Assembly (NCBI GenBank): GCA_963769765.1
Contig: CAVYNA010000003.1
Coordinates: forward strand, 124,001 to 188,000
Direction of reading: 5' to 3'
Source: Bog-756 sp963769765
GTDB taxonomy: Bacteria; Actinomycetota; Acidimicrobiia; Acidimicrobiales; RAAP-2
Length of the DNA stretch: 64,000 nucleotides
The translations under genes were made by a program, and so were the position numbers. Below, piece by piece: positions 50,238 to 59,125 of the stretch; the stretch's first letter is position 1, and every line of letters starts with the position of its first letter. The notes beneath the pieces were generated by a model that saw only the letters and a list, made by a program, of their open reading frames with translations, did no database searches and had not been told where the DNA came from.

Positions 50238-51726
50238 GGTGGATCCCCCTTCCGGCGAGCGCGAGCATCGTCTCGCCGAACGTCTCGGTGAGGGACGGGT
50301 GCGGTTGGATGAACTGCGCGACCTCCTCGGCGGTCGCCTCCCAGTTGACGGCCAGGTACCCGGCTCCGAGCTGCTCGGTGACCCAGGGCCCGACGAGGTG
50401 CACGCCGAGGATCCGCCCGCCCGTGCCGTCAGGTCGCCGCTCCGCCACCACTTTCACCAGACCGTCGATCTCACCGATGATGCGTGCCCGGCTGTTGCCG
50501 CCGAACGGATCCTTCTTGACCACGACGTCGTACCCGGCCGCCGTGGCAGCCGACTCGGTGAGACCAGCGAAGGCCACCTCGGGGTGGCAGTAAATGGCCC
50601 ACGGAACCCGGTCGTAGTCGACCGGCACGACCTGTTCCCCGAGGATCCCCTTGACGGCGACGACCGCCTCGGCGAATCCCACGTGTGCCAGCTGGGGCGT
50701 GGCGACCACGTCGCCGACCGCCCACACCCCCGGGGCCGCGGTGCGCATGTACTTGTCCGCCACCACGAAGCCACGGTCGTCGACCACCACGCCGGTGCCC
50801 TGGGCCAGGAGGCCCTCGGTGCGGGGACGCCGGCCCACCGAGACCACCACCGCGTCGACGGCCAGCTTCTCTCCGTCGTCGTAGGAGACGACGGTGCCCC
50901 GACCCGCGGGGTCGAGGGTGTGCCCGCGGAGCTGGACGCCGACCAACACGTTGATCCCGCGCTTGCGGAACGAGCGGGCGACGACCCGGACCACGTCCTC
51001 GTCGCAGCCGCTGAGGATCGAAGGGAGCGCCTCGAAGACCGTCACCGTCGAGCCGAGGTCGCTCAGCATCGAGGCGAACTCACACCCGATCGCCCCCCCG
51101 CCAACGACCGCCACCCGATCGGGAAGCGACTCGAGGGCGAGCACCTCGTCCGAGGTCATGACGACCGTTCCGTCGATGTCGAACCCGGGGATGGTCCGGG
51201 GCACCGAACCGGCGGCCAGGATGACGTCGGTCCCGGTGATCTCGGTCGTCGCACCGTCGTTGGCGGTGATCTTCACACGGTGGTCGGGATGGAGTGTCCC
51301 GCTGCCGTTGAAGACCTGGATCCCGCGGCCCTTCATGAGCCCGGCGAGCCCGTGGTAGAGCTGGTCGACGACTTGGCGCTTGCGCTGTTGGCTCACCGAG
51401 AAGTCGACGATCGGACCGTTGACACCGGCGCCGGTCGAGATCCCGAACTGCTCCGAGCCGGAGACCGTCCGGTAGACCGCTGCCGTCTCGAGGAACTCCT
51501 TCGCAGGGACGCAACCCCTGTGCAGGCAGGTCCCTCCGACCTTGTCGAGCTCGACGACCGCGATCGAGAGTCCGGCCGACGCGCCGTACAGCGCGGCCGC
51601 GTACCCGCCCGGCCCGCCTCCGATCACCACGACGTCGAAGGCTCCCCCGCCCTCCGACCCACGCTCGGCTCCCCCCGGCGCCGTCCGCTCGGTTACCGCT
51701 TCGGATGCCGTGGGTACCACCTCCAT
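50230..51726 (-). CDS. lpdA: Dihydrolipoamide dehydrogenase (E3)
   Basis: A 498-residue FAD/NAD pyridine nucleotide-disulfide oxidoreductase. VIGGGPGGYAAALYGA is the FAD loop. Redox-active Cys are in GGTCLHRGCVPAKEFL, NAD-loop VVGGGAIGCEFAS, GRRPRTEGLL, and C-terminal catalytic QPHPSLTETFGE with the active His. It reoxidises the lipoyl group of E2 using NAD. The first 25 residues are an extra Glu/Gly-rich head, so a downstream start (before FDVVVIGGG) is possible. It overlaps the E2 gene by 8 nt, which means E3-E2-LipBA run in one minus-strand series. Confidence 0.93.
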   Translation of the reverse strand: MEVVPTASEAVTERTAPGGAERGSEGGGAFDVVVIGGGPGGYAAALYGASAGLSIAVVELDKVGGTCLHRGCVPAKEFLETAAVYRTVSGSEQFGISTGAGVNGPIVDFSVSQQRKRQVVDQLYHGLAGLMKGRGIQVFNGSGTLHPDHRVKITANDGATTEITGTDVILAAGSVPRTIPGFDIDGTVVMTSDEVLALESLPDRVAVVGGGAIGCEFASMLSDLGSTVTVFEALPSILSGCDEDVVRVVARSFRKRGINVLVGVQLRGHTLDPAGRGTVVSYDDGEKLAVDAVVVSVGRRPRTEGLLAQGTGVVVDDRGFVVADKYMRTAAPGVWAVGDVVATPQLAHVGFAEAVVAVKGILGEQVVPVDYDRVPWAIYCHPEVAFAGLTESAATAAGYDVVVKKDPFGGNSRARIIGEIDGLVKVVAERRPDGTGGRILGVHLVGPWVTEQLGAGYLAVNWEATAEEVAQFIQPHPSLTETFGETMLALAGRGIHLA

Positions 51727-51800
51727 CGAGTCAGTGTCTCAACCGCGGGGAACGAGGCCAGCCTACCGGGAGCCGGACGCCCGGCACCGCGCCCCCGTGC

Positions 51801-51830
51801 TCGCGGTCGCGGTCGCGGTCGCGGTCGCGG
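51801..51830. repeat. TCGCGG hexanucleotide repeat x5
   Basis: Five perfect copies of TCGCGG lie in the gap between lpdA and the methyltransferase gene, just after the stop codon of the latter. No coding role is seen. Confidence 0.85.
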
Positions 51831-51831
51831 T

Positions 51832-52689
51832 TCACGATGCCCGCGGACCGTGGTGGTTCGGTCGACGGCCCCACGCCGAGATCATCGGGGCGGTCGTCAC
51901 GTCGAGGAGTCCAGCGTCCAGATTCGCCAGGTGCCGGTCGATCTCCTCGTCGGTCGCCAGCCGGCCGGTACTGAGCTGGCCGCGGATCTGCTCGATGGTC
52001 GTGCGTTCGAGCACGGCTCCGGCCCCGGAGGTGATGGGGAAGAAGCCATCGGACTCGACGTCCACGAGTCCCGCCTCGCGGAGCCTGCGGGGGAGGGTCC
52101 GGCCGAATGCGAGCTCCGCCCCCCGGCCCTCGAGCAGGGATCTGAACCCCGACCGGATCCGGTTGGCGAGCTCCTGGTCCGGTCCGATCTCGTCGGGACA
52201 GGCGAGCGGCTGGAGCATGGGGTCGGCATCCTCCACGACGAGCCATCCGCCCGGGACGAGCACCCCGGCCAGCACCTGGAGCGCGTGATCGCGCTGAGGG
52301 ACGTGCACGAGGACGAGACGGACGTGGACCAGGTCGAACGGGCCCTCGGGCGGTGGATCGACCCCGATGTCGTGGCGCAGCGCGTCGAACGAACGGCCGC
52401 CCGTGGCATTCGGCCGGCCCGATCGGCCCGTCGACGGTTCCGGAGCACCGTCGAGCCACGAAAGGTCGAGATCGGTCGCCAACACCGAGCCCTCCGGGCC
52501 CACCTGCCCGGCGAGCCACGTCGCGACCGACGGCCCCCCGGCACCGACCTCCCAGCACCGCCACCCGGGGGCGAGTCCGACCCGCCGGAGATGGTCGAAG
52601 GTCCATGGGTCGAAGACCGCTGCGAGTGCCTCGAGCCGTACGCCTGCTGCGCGGTCGCGGTTGTCGAGGAGATACCCGTCGTCGTTCAT
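51832..52689 (-). CDS. SAM-dependent methyltransferase
   Basis: A 285-residue class I methyltransferase. Motif I is CWEVGAGGPSVATWLAGQVG, followed by VLATDLDLSWL (motif II) and FDLVHVRLVLVHVP with LVPGGWLVVEDAD (motifs III-IV). The start of the Rossmann core is complete. The first segment (NDDGYLLDNRDRAAG) resembles the start of actinobacterial O- or C-methyltransferases acting on small molecules. The ATG at 52689 is used; GTG 52704 is an alternative that adds five residues. It stands alone between the ABC exporter and lpdA genes. The substrate is unknown. Confidence 0.8.
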   Translation of the reverse strand: MNDDGYLLDNRDRAAGVRLEALAAVFDPWTFDHLRRVGLAPGWRCWEVGAGGPSVATWLAGQVGPEGSVLATDLDLSWLDGAPEPSTGRSGRPNATGGRSFDALRHDIGVDPPPEGPFDLVHVRLVLVHVPQRDHALQVLAGVLVPGGWLVVEDADPMLQPLACPDEIGPDQELANRIRSGFRSLLEGRGAELAFGRTLPRRLREAGLVDVESDGFFPITSGAGAVLERTTIEQIRGQLSTGRLATDEEIDRHLANLDAGLLDVTTAPMISAWGRRPNHHGPRAS

Positions 52690-52759
52690 CAACCACCCCA
52701 CCACCGGTCCGGCTCCGCGCGGAGCCGGACCGCCCGCGGTCGCAGCGGATGCACACCGG

Positions 52760-53647
52760 TCACGAGAGGACCCGCCGGCGGAAGTTCCGGAGTCCGATTC
52801 CGAGGAAGAGCAACAAGAACCCCGTGAGCACCGGGTAGACGATGTAGAGGTGCATGTGGGGCGCGTCGGTGAGCGCCGCCCGCATGCCCTCGTTGACGTA
52901 GATGAGCGGATTGATGAGGACGATCGTCTGGAGCCAGTGCCAGCCCCCCGCGCTGACCGGCGCGAGTCTCGTCCACTGGTAGTAGGTCCCGCCGAGGAAG
53001 GTCACCGGCAGGATGATGAACCCGAACATGAGCCCGATGTTGCGGGGCTCGAAGCTCGTGCCGAGCAGCAGTCCGAGCGACGCCATCGCGAAGCACGCCA
53101 GCGGCGTCAGGGTCACGATGATCCACCAGTGCAGCGCGAGATGGGCCTCGACGCCGCGGGCGTGCACGACCGAAGCGATCGGGAGCACGATCGCCGCGGA
53201 GATGAGCCCCTGGACGGCACCGGAGAGCACCTTCGCGATCGCGACCAACCAGACCGGGCACGGTGCCTGCACCCGGTCCTCGATCTCCCTGGTGAAGCCG
53301 AACTCTTGGGACATGGTCAGCGCCACGGACTGGACACCCTGGAAGAGGATCGAGATGCCGACGACTCCGGGCACCAGCACCGTGGCGAACGCGGAGTCGG
53401 CCGCGGCGTTGGCGCCACCGCCGATGCCCTGTCCGATCTTCGGGAAGACGTAGAGGAAGACGAAGCAGAGGAGGAACGGCTGGACGAGTGTGCGGGTCAC
53501 GAACTCGAAGAGGTGCTTGCGCAGGACCACGAGATCCCGCAGCAGCAACGCTCCGAGGGCCGACCGGCTCGCGGCGAAGGCCGTCCTGGTCGGGCGGGTG
53601 CCGACCTTTCCGAGCGTCTGGTCTGCCCCGGTGGCGACCGGCCCCAT
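52760..53647 (-). CDS. ABC transporter permease, DrrB/ABC-2 type
   Basis: A 295-residue ABC-2 permease with six predicted membrane helices (about residues 55-75, 90-115, 145-170, 175-200, 205-225 and 260-285). LVPGVVGISILFQGVQSVAL and the EIEDRVQAPCPVWLVAIAK coupling-helix region with a following membrane segment are typical of the DrrB family. The start, ATG 53647, overlaps the stop of the ATPase by 4 nt (ATGA). The pair should export a hydrophobic compound, drug, lipid or polysaccharide. Substrate prediction is not possible from sequence. Confidence 0.85.
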   Translation of the reverse strand: MGPVATGADQTLGKVGTRPTRTAFAASRSALGALLLRDLVVLRKHLFEFVTRTLVQPFLLCFVFLYVFPKIGQGIGGGANAAADSAFATVLVPGVVGISILFQGVQSVALTMSQEFGFTREIEDRVQAPCPVWLVAIAKVLSGAVQGLISAAIVLPIASVVHARGVEAHLALHWWIIVTLTPLACFAMASLGLLLGTSFEPRNIGLMFGFIILPVTFLGGTYYQWTRLAPVSAGGWHWLQTIVLINPLIYVNEGMRAALTDAPHMHLYIVYPVLTGFLLLFLGIGLRNFRRRVLS

Positions 53648-54639
53648 CAGTCCCGCAACTCCTTGCCGGTGAGCGAGATGAACACGGTCTCGAGCGAGGG
53701 CTCCGACACGTTGAGGTCGAGCACGGGGAATCCTGCGCCCTCGGCGGCCGAGACGAGCGTCGGGAGGAGGCGGTCCGCACCCTTGACGTGGAGCTCGACC
53801 CCACCCTCGAGGACGCGTGTCCGGGTCACCCCGTTGACCGCACGGGTGAGGACGTCGACGAGACCGCCGGGGTCCCCGGAGGTGGTAACCGTCGCAATGG
53901 TGTCCGCGTCGACCGCCGACTTGAGCGCGGACGGCGTGTCGAGGGCGAGGATCCTGCCCCTGTCCATGATCGCCACCCGGTCGCACAACAGGTCGGCTTC
54001 TTCCATGTAGTGGGTGGTGAGCATGATGGTCTGGCCCTGCTCGTTGAGCCGACCGAGGATCTCCCAGAGGGCGAGCCGGCTCTGCGGGTCGAGGCCGGCG
54101 GTCGGCTCGTCGAGGAAGAGGACCGACGGGCGGTGGAGGATGGATCTGGCCACCATCAACCGCTGGGCCATACCCCCAGAGAGGGCGTAGACGGAGGCGT
54201 CGGCCCACTTCTCCAGCTGGAATTCGGAGAGGAGCTCCACGGTCAACCGCCGCGACTCGCGGGCGGAGATCCCGAAGAGACGACCGTGGAAGTAGAGGTT
54301 CTCGGCGACAGTGAGCTGTCGGTCAAGCGTGTTCTGTTGGCTGACGATGCCCATGATCTGCTTCGCCAACGCGGGGTGGGCCACGACGTCGACACCGCCG
54401 ACCACCGCTCGTCCCGAGGTCGGGATCACCCGGGTGGTGAGCATCCCGGCTGTCGTGGTCTTTCCCGCGCCGTTGGGACCGAGCAGCCCGAAGATCTCGC
54501 CGGAGTCGATCCGCAGGTCGAGGTTGTCGACCGCGCGGAAGTCGGTGCCCGGATAGATCTTGGTCAGTCCGACGGTGCGGATGATCGGGCCGCCGTCGGC
54601 GCTCGACGCGCTCTCGGCGGTGCGTTCGGTCGTGGTCAT
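53647..54639 (-). CDS. ABC transporter ATP-binding protein, DrrA type
   Basis: A 330-residue ATPase. Walker A GLLGPNGAGKTTT, Q-loop VSQQNTLD, signature YALSGGMAQRLMVARSI (LSGGM), Walker B SVLFLDEPTAGLDP and the H-loop LTTHYMEEAD are intact. The C-terminal 90 residues form the DrrA extension with SEPSLETVFISLTGKELRD. It powers the exporter whose permease is encoded by the coupled downstream gene. ATG 54639 gives MTTTERT; a longer version from 54714 is low complexity and not favoured. TAGCGT lies 12 nt upstream of this ATG, giving a very short leader if used. Confidence 0.9.
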   Translation of the reverse strand: MTTTERTAESASSADGGPIIRTVGLTKIYPGTDFRAVDNLDLRIDSGEIFGLLGPNGAGKTTTAGMLTTRVIPTSGRAVVGGVDVVAHPALAKQIMGIVSQQNTLDRQLTVAENLYFHGRLFGISARESRRLTVELLSEFQLEKWADASVYALSGGMAQRLMVARSILHRPSVLFLDEPTAGLDPQSRLALWEILGRLNEQGQTIMLTTHYMEEADLLCDRVAIMDRGRILALDTPSALKSAVDADTIATVTTSGDPGGLVDVLTRAVNGVTRTRVLEGGVELHVKGADRLLPTLVSAAEGAGFPVLDLNVSEPSLETVFISLTGKELRD

Positions 54640-54744
54640 GGGCCTGCCGGGGACGCTACCGCCGACAGCACTGAGATTCGAACGCGCCCGGACCGGGTCG
54701 ACCAGGCGCGCCACGGTGTCGGCGCGGGAGACCGGTTCCGCGGG

Positions 54745-55512
54745 TTACTTGGGCGGCATCCGGATGCCGCCGTCGAGCCGGATGACCTCCGCGTTGAGGT
54801 AGCCGTTGGCCGCGATATGGGCCACCAACGCTCCGAACTCGGCCGGATTGCCAAGTCGCTTCGGGAAGTTGACCGACTCGCCGAGCGCGCTGCGGGCATC
54901 TTCGGGAAGCATCGCGAGGAGCGGGGTGTCGAAGAGGCCCGGAGCGATCGCGAGCACGCGGATCCCGACGACCGCGAGGTCGCGTGCGGCAGGGAGCGTC
55001 ATCCCGACGATTGCGCCCTTGGAAGCCGAGTACGCGAGCTGGCCGATCTGACCGTCGAAGGCGGCGACCGACGCCGTGTTCACGATCACGCCCCGCTCGC
55101 CGTTGGCCTGCGGCTCGACGGTCGAGATCGCGGAGGCCGCTTTGGTCATCACGTTGAACGTACCGATGACGTTCAGGTTCTGGATGAACTGGAACGGCCC
55201 CAGCTCGTGCGGCGAGCCGTCGCGGTTGATGACCCGGCCGACCCAGCCGGTACCGGCGCAATTGACGACGATTCGGAGGTTCCCCCCGTCTGCGGCCTGG
55301 TCGACGGCCTTCTGGCAGTCGTCGGGGTCGGTGACGTCACCACCGATGAAGTTGGCCGCGGCACCGATGTCGGCGACGACCTCCTTGCCGCGCTCCTCGT
55401 TGCGGTCGAACACGGTGACCCGTGCGCCATCCGACGCGAGCTTGCGGGCCGTGGCCTCGCCGAGCCCGGATGCGCCACCGGTGATGATCGCTGCACTTCC
55501 CTTGATCTCCAT
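54745..55512 (-). CDS. 3-hydroxyacyl-CoA dehydrogenase type II-like SDR
   Basis: A 255-residue SDR with TGGASGLGEATARKL, VVNCAGTGWVGR, IVNTASVAAFDG, catalytic YSASKGAIV and IAPGLFDTPLLAMLPEDAR. The last segment is highly characteristic of HSD17B10-type 3-hydroxyacyl-CoA dehydrogenases, which oxidise short or branched 3-hydroxyacyl-CoA with NAD. The length is typical. A role in branched-chain or propionyl-yielding degradation would fit the mutase and carboxylase in this window, as inference. The ATG at 55512 has TAACCT 6 nt upstream and is likely leaderless. Confidence 0.88.
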   Translation of the reverse strand: MEIKGSAAIITGGASGLGEATARKLASDGARVTVFDRNEERGKEVVADIGAAANFIGGDVTDPDDCQKAVDQAADGGNLRIVVNCAGTGWVGRVINRDGSPHELGPFQFIQNLNVIGTFNVMTKAASAISTVEPQANGERGVIVNTASVAAFDGQIGQLAYSASKGAIVGMTLPAARDLAVVGIRVLAIAPGLFDTPLLAMLPEDARSALGESVNFPKRLGNPAEFGALVAHIAANGYLNAEVIRLDGGIRMPPK

Positions 55513-55524
55513 GCCCGCAGGTTA
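55513..55524 (-). promoter_or_regulatory. Leaderless -10 element of the HSD17B10-like gene
   Basis: TAACCT (complement of 55519-55524) ends 6 nt before the ATG at 55512, with no ribosome binding site. Confidence 0.5.
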
Positions 55525-55579
55525 CGGGAGCAGCGTCAGGTCGCCAAAACCGATGCCACGGCCCACCACGGTGCGGCTG

Positions 55580-56071
55580 TCAGGCGGACTGTGCCGCGGC
55601 CGCCTCCGTGGCGAGGAGGTCCACCAGGTCGTTCATGCGGTCGCCGGAGTGCCCCTTGACCCACTCGAACGTGACCGGGCGCCCTCCGTCGAGGGCGAGC
55701 TCGAGGAGCGGCTCCCAGAGGTCGCGGTTTGCGACCGGCTTGCCCTGCGAATTGCGCCAGCCCCGGCGGTGCCAGCCTGCCCACCACTGCTGCTTGAAGC
55801 AGCTCACCACGTAGGTCGAGTCGCTGACGACGTGGATCGGACCGTCCAGGCGTTCCAGCGCCCGCAGCGCCGCGGTCAACTCCATGCGCTGGTTGGTGGT
55901 CCGCGCCTCTCCGCCGCTGTCGCTGGGTCCTCCGTCCACCGCCCACGCCCAACCGCCCGGACCGGGATTGCCCAGACAGGAGCCGTCCGTGTAGACGACG
56001 GTGGCCTCCTCGCCCCCCGACTGGTCCGCGGTCACCGGGACAGCATGCCTGCTCTGGATGGCCGTGGGCAC
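55580..56071 (-). CDS. rnhA: Ribonuclease HI
   Basis: A 163-residue RNase HI. The four catalytic acidic residues are in place: VVYTDGSCLGNPGPGGWA (Asp), QRMELTAALRAL (Glu), VVSDSTYVVSCF (Asp) and GHSGDRMNDLVD (Asp). The basic handle and the Trp-rich turn (QWWAGWHRRGWR) match the type of E. coli. It removes RNA from RNA-DNA hybrids. GTG 56071 is chosen because GGGGGGA lies 3-4 nt upstream, though GTG 56035 is a plausible shorter start. The gene diverges from aceE with 55 nt between. Confidence 0.92.
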   Translation of the reverse strand: MPTAIQSRHAVPVTADQSGGEEATVVYTDGSCLGNPGPGGWAWAVDGGPSDSGGEARTTNQRMELTAALRALERLDGPIHVVSDSTYVVSCFKQQWWAGWHRRGWRNSQGKPVANRDLWEPLLELALDGGRPVTFEWVKGHSGDRMNDLVDLLATEAAAAQSA

Positions 56072-56126
56072 GATTCCCCCCGCGGATCCGAAAGACGGGT
56101 GCGCGTACCTACTTGTTTGACTACCC

Positions 56127-59013
56127 GTGGTGTTGCGGGGGTGGGAACATGGCTTCGTGCTCTTCGACGGTGTCAGCCAGCAACTCCCGGACATCGATCC
56201 AGTTGAGACGCTCGAATGGCTCGAGGCGTTCGACGACATCGTCGACGTCCACGGCCGCAACAGGGCGCGCTATCTCTTGATGCGGCTGCTCGAGCGGGCT
56301 CGTCAGAAGTCGGTGGACTTCCCGGCGACGGTCTCGAGTCCTTACGTGAACACCATCGCCTCCGACGAGGAGCCCGACTTCCCCGGCGACGAGTACCTCG
56401 AGCGGCGGATCAGGGCGTACATCCGCTGGAATGCCGCGGTCATGGTGGTGCGGGCCAACATCCGCTCGGAGGCGATCGGCGGCCACCTCTCCACCTACGC
56501 CAGCTCGGCGGCGCTCTACGAAGTCGGCTTCAACCATTTCTTCCGGGGCAAGGACGGCGACCGGCCGGGCGACCAGGTCTACTTCCAGGGACATGCCTCC
56601 CCGGGGATCTACGCACGCGCGTTCGTCGAGGGACGGCTCTCCGAGGAGCAGCTGGACAACTTCCGGTTCGAGGTGGGCGGCGACGGGCTCTCCTCGTATC
56701 CGCACCCGCGGCTCATGCCGGAATTCTGGGAGTTCCCGACCGTTTCGATGGGACTCGGCCCGATCAACGCGATCGCCCAGGCGCACGTGAGCCGGTACCT
56801 CCACGCACGCGGGATCGCCGATACCTCGGGGAGCCGGGTATGGAGCTTCGTCGGCGACGGCGAGTTCGACGAGCCCGAGACACTCGCCGCACTCGGCATG
56901 GCAGGTCGCGAACATCTCGACAATCTCACCTTCGTCGTCAACTGCAACCTCCAGCGGCTCGACGGCCCGGTCCGGGGGAACGGCAAGGTCATCCAGGAGT
57001 TCGAAGCGCTCTTCCGCGGCGCGGGCTGGAACGTGATCAAGGTCATCTGGGGCCGCACGTGGGACGAGCTGCTCGCGAAGGACGTCGACGGCGTGCTCCT
57101 GAACAAGATGAACTCGACGGTCGACGGCGAGTTCCAGAAGTACGCCACCGAGTCCGGCGCGTACATCCGCGAGCACTTCTTCGGTCCGGATCCGCGGCTC
57201 GCAGCTCTCGTCGCACACCTCTCCGACGAGGAGCTCCAGTCCCTCCCGCGGGGCGGCCACGACTACCGGAAGCTCTATGCCGCCTACAAGGCCGCGACCG
57301 AGCACGTCGGCGCGCCGACCGCGATCCTGGCGAAGACCGTCAAGGGCTGGACGCTCGGCCCGGAGATCGAGGCGCGCAACTCGACCCACCAGATCAAGAA
57401 GATGACCAAGGCGCAGTTGTTGACGTTGCGGAACCGGCTGTTCCTCCACGTCGAGATCCCCGAGAGCGACCTCGACGCCGATCTCCCGCCCTACTACCGA
57501 CCTGCCCCGGACGCACCGGCCGCGCAATACCTCGCGCAACGTCGACACGAGCTCGGCGGCCCGCTGCCGCGACGGGTCGTGCGCGCCAAGCCGCTTCCGG
57601 TCCCTCAGGCTTCGGCCTTCGCCGACCTGCTCGCCGGATCGGGAAAGCAGGCGGTGTCGACGACGATGGCGTTCGCACGGCTCCTGCGGTCGCTCGTACG
57701 CGATCCGGGCATCGGCCCCCGCATCGTGCCGATCGTCGCCGACGAAGCCCGGACGTTCGGGCTCGAATCGCTGATCAGCGAAGTCCAGATCTACGCGCCG
57801 GACGGACAGCGCTACACGCCGGTCGATGCCGACCTCGCACTCCACTACGCGGAGAGCGCGACGGGTCAGGTGCTTCAGGAAGGGATCAGCGAGGCCGGTG
57901 CCACCGCTGCGTTCACGGCGTCCGCCACGTCCTATGCGACCTGGGGCGAGCAGACGCTACCCGTCTTCCTCTTCTATTCGATGTTCGGCTTCCAGCGGGT
58001 GGGCGATCTCCTCTGGGCGCTGGGCGACGTCCGGGGTCGGGGTTTCCTGCTCGGCTGCACGGCCGGTCGCACCACGCTCAACGGTGAAGGACTCCAACAC
58101 CAGGACGGTCACTCGCTGCTCCTCGCATCGGCGGTCCCGAGCGTCGCCGCGTACGATCCGGCATTCGCGTACGAGGTCGCGACCATCGTGCAGGACGGGA
58201 TCGCGCGCATGTCCGGTCCCGTGCCCCAGGACCGGTATTGGTATCTCACGCTCTACAACGAGAATCTATCCGATGCCCCCGTTGCCGTCCGATCCGGCCG
58301 AGGCGACCCGGATCCGGGAAGGCATCGTGCGCGGCATGTACCGGTTCTCCCGCTCGCCCAAGGAGGAGGCCGACACGGACGGTGCGGCACGTCCGGTGGC
58401 CGACGGCGGCCGAGACGCCCACCGCGATCGCGATCGCGATCGCGATCCGGGGGGTGGGCTGGCAGGCGGTACAGGCGCTGTAGGCGGTGCAGGCGCTGCA
58501 GGCGGTGCAGGCGGAGACCTCCGGGCCACGATCCTCTTCTCCGGGACTGCCTGGCAGGCGGCGACCGCCGCGCAGCGGCTCCTTTCGGTCGACTGGGGCG
58601 TCGAGGCCGACGCATGGTCGGTCACCTCGTACAAGGCGCTCCGGGAGGACGCCATCTCGGTCGAGCGCCGGAACCGCCTCCATCCAGAAGAGCTCGCTCG
58701 CGTGCCGTTCGTCACCGAGTCCCTCAACGATGCCGCTGGTCCGATCGTGGCGGTCACCGACTTCGTACGCGGCGTGCCCGATCAGATCGCCCGATGGATG
58801 CCCCGAAGGTTCATCTCGCTCGGCACCGACGGGTTCGGACGTTCCGATACGCGAGACGTTCTCCGACGGTTCTTCGAAGTCGACGCGGCGCACGTCGTCG
58901 TCGCCGTGCTCCACGCCCTGTCCCTCGACGAGGCGGTGCCGGCCGACCTCGTCACCAAGGCGATCGGCCGTTACAACCTCGACGTGTCGGCCGACGACCC
59001 CTGGGCAACCTGA
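56127..59013 (+). CDS. aceE: Pyruvate dehydrogenase E1 (AceE), broken by a one-base frameshift at 58266
   Basis: A homodimeric-type E1. The first 713 residues read normally: thiamine-diphosphate motif GDGEFDEPETLAAL with NCNLQRLDGP, GGHDYRKLYAAYKAA, and FYSMFGFQR, GRTTLNGEGLQHQDGHS. After LTLYNEN (to 58265) an extra C at 58266 shifts the frame. Skipping it restores the expected YPMPPLP, and the remaining 248 residues follow, ending with SLGTDGFGRSDTRDVLRRF. Between them is a 45-residue low-complexity insert made by CGCGAT and GCAGGCGGT arrays, longer than in relatives. GTG 56127 is the first start; GTG 56157 is another. Either the gene is inactive or the base is an error or recoding site. Confidence 0.88.
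58423..58446. repeat. CGCGAT hexanucleotide repeat x4 in aceE
   Basis: Four perfect copies of CGCGAT, in the downstream aceE frame, encode alternating Arg-Asp. Its 24-nt length keeps that frame. Confidence 0.85.
58462..58515. repeat. 9-bp imperfect tandem repeat x6 in aceE
   Basis: Six copies of a GCAGGCGGT-like unit, each with 0-2 changes, encode a Gly/Ala-rich segment in the same downstream aceE frame. The 54-nt length is a multiple of three. Confidence 0.8.
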
Positions 59014-59125
59014 GTATCGTCCGGGGCGTGGCTCACGCCCCGATCACCTCGCACTCATCTTCGTCCGTCTCGGACCGCAGGCGTCCGAGCCATGAGCCGG
59101 CCGGTGCCGTGGAGCGATCCGTCCC

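Noticed and set aside
49177..52827. Long plus-strand open frame opposite the E2, E3 and methyltransferase genes
   Set aside because: It lies opposite three clear enzyme genes, is low complexity and has no recognisable motif. A GC-driven shadow.
58260..58275. Programmed +1 frameshift in aceE
   Set aside because: The site AAT-CTA-TCC is not a known slippery sequence, and shifting the Asn tRNA by one base would break its pairing. Sequence error or mutation is simpler.
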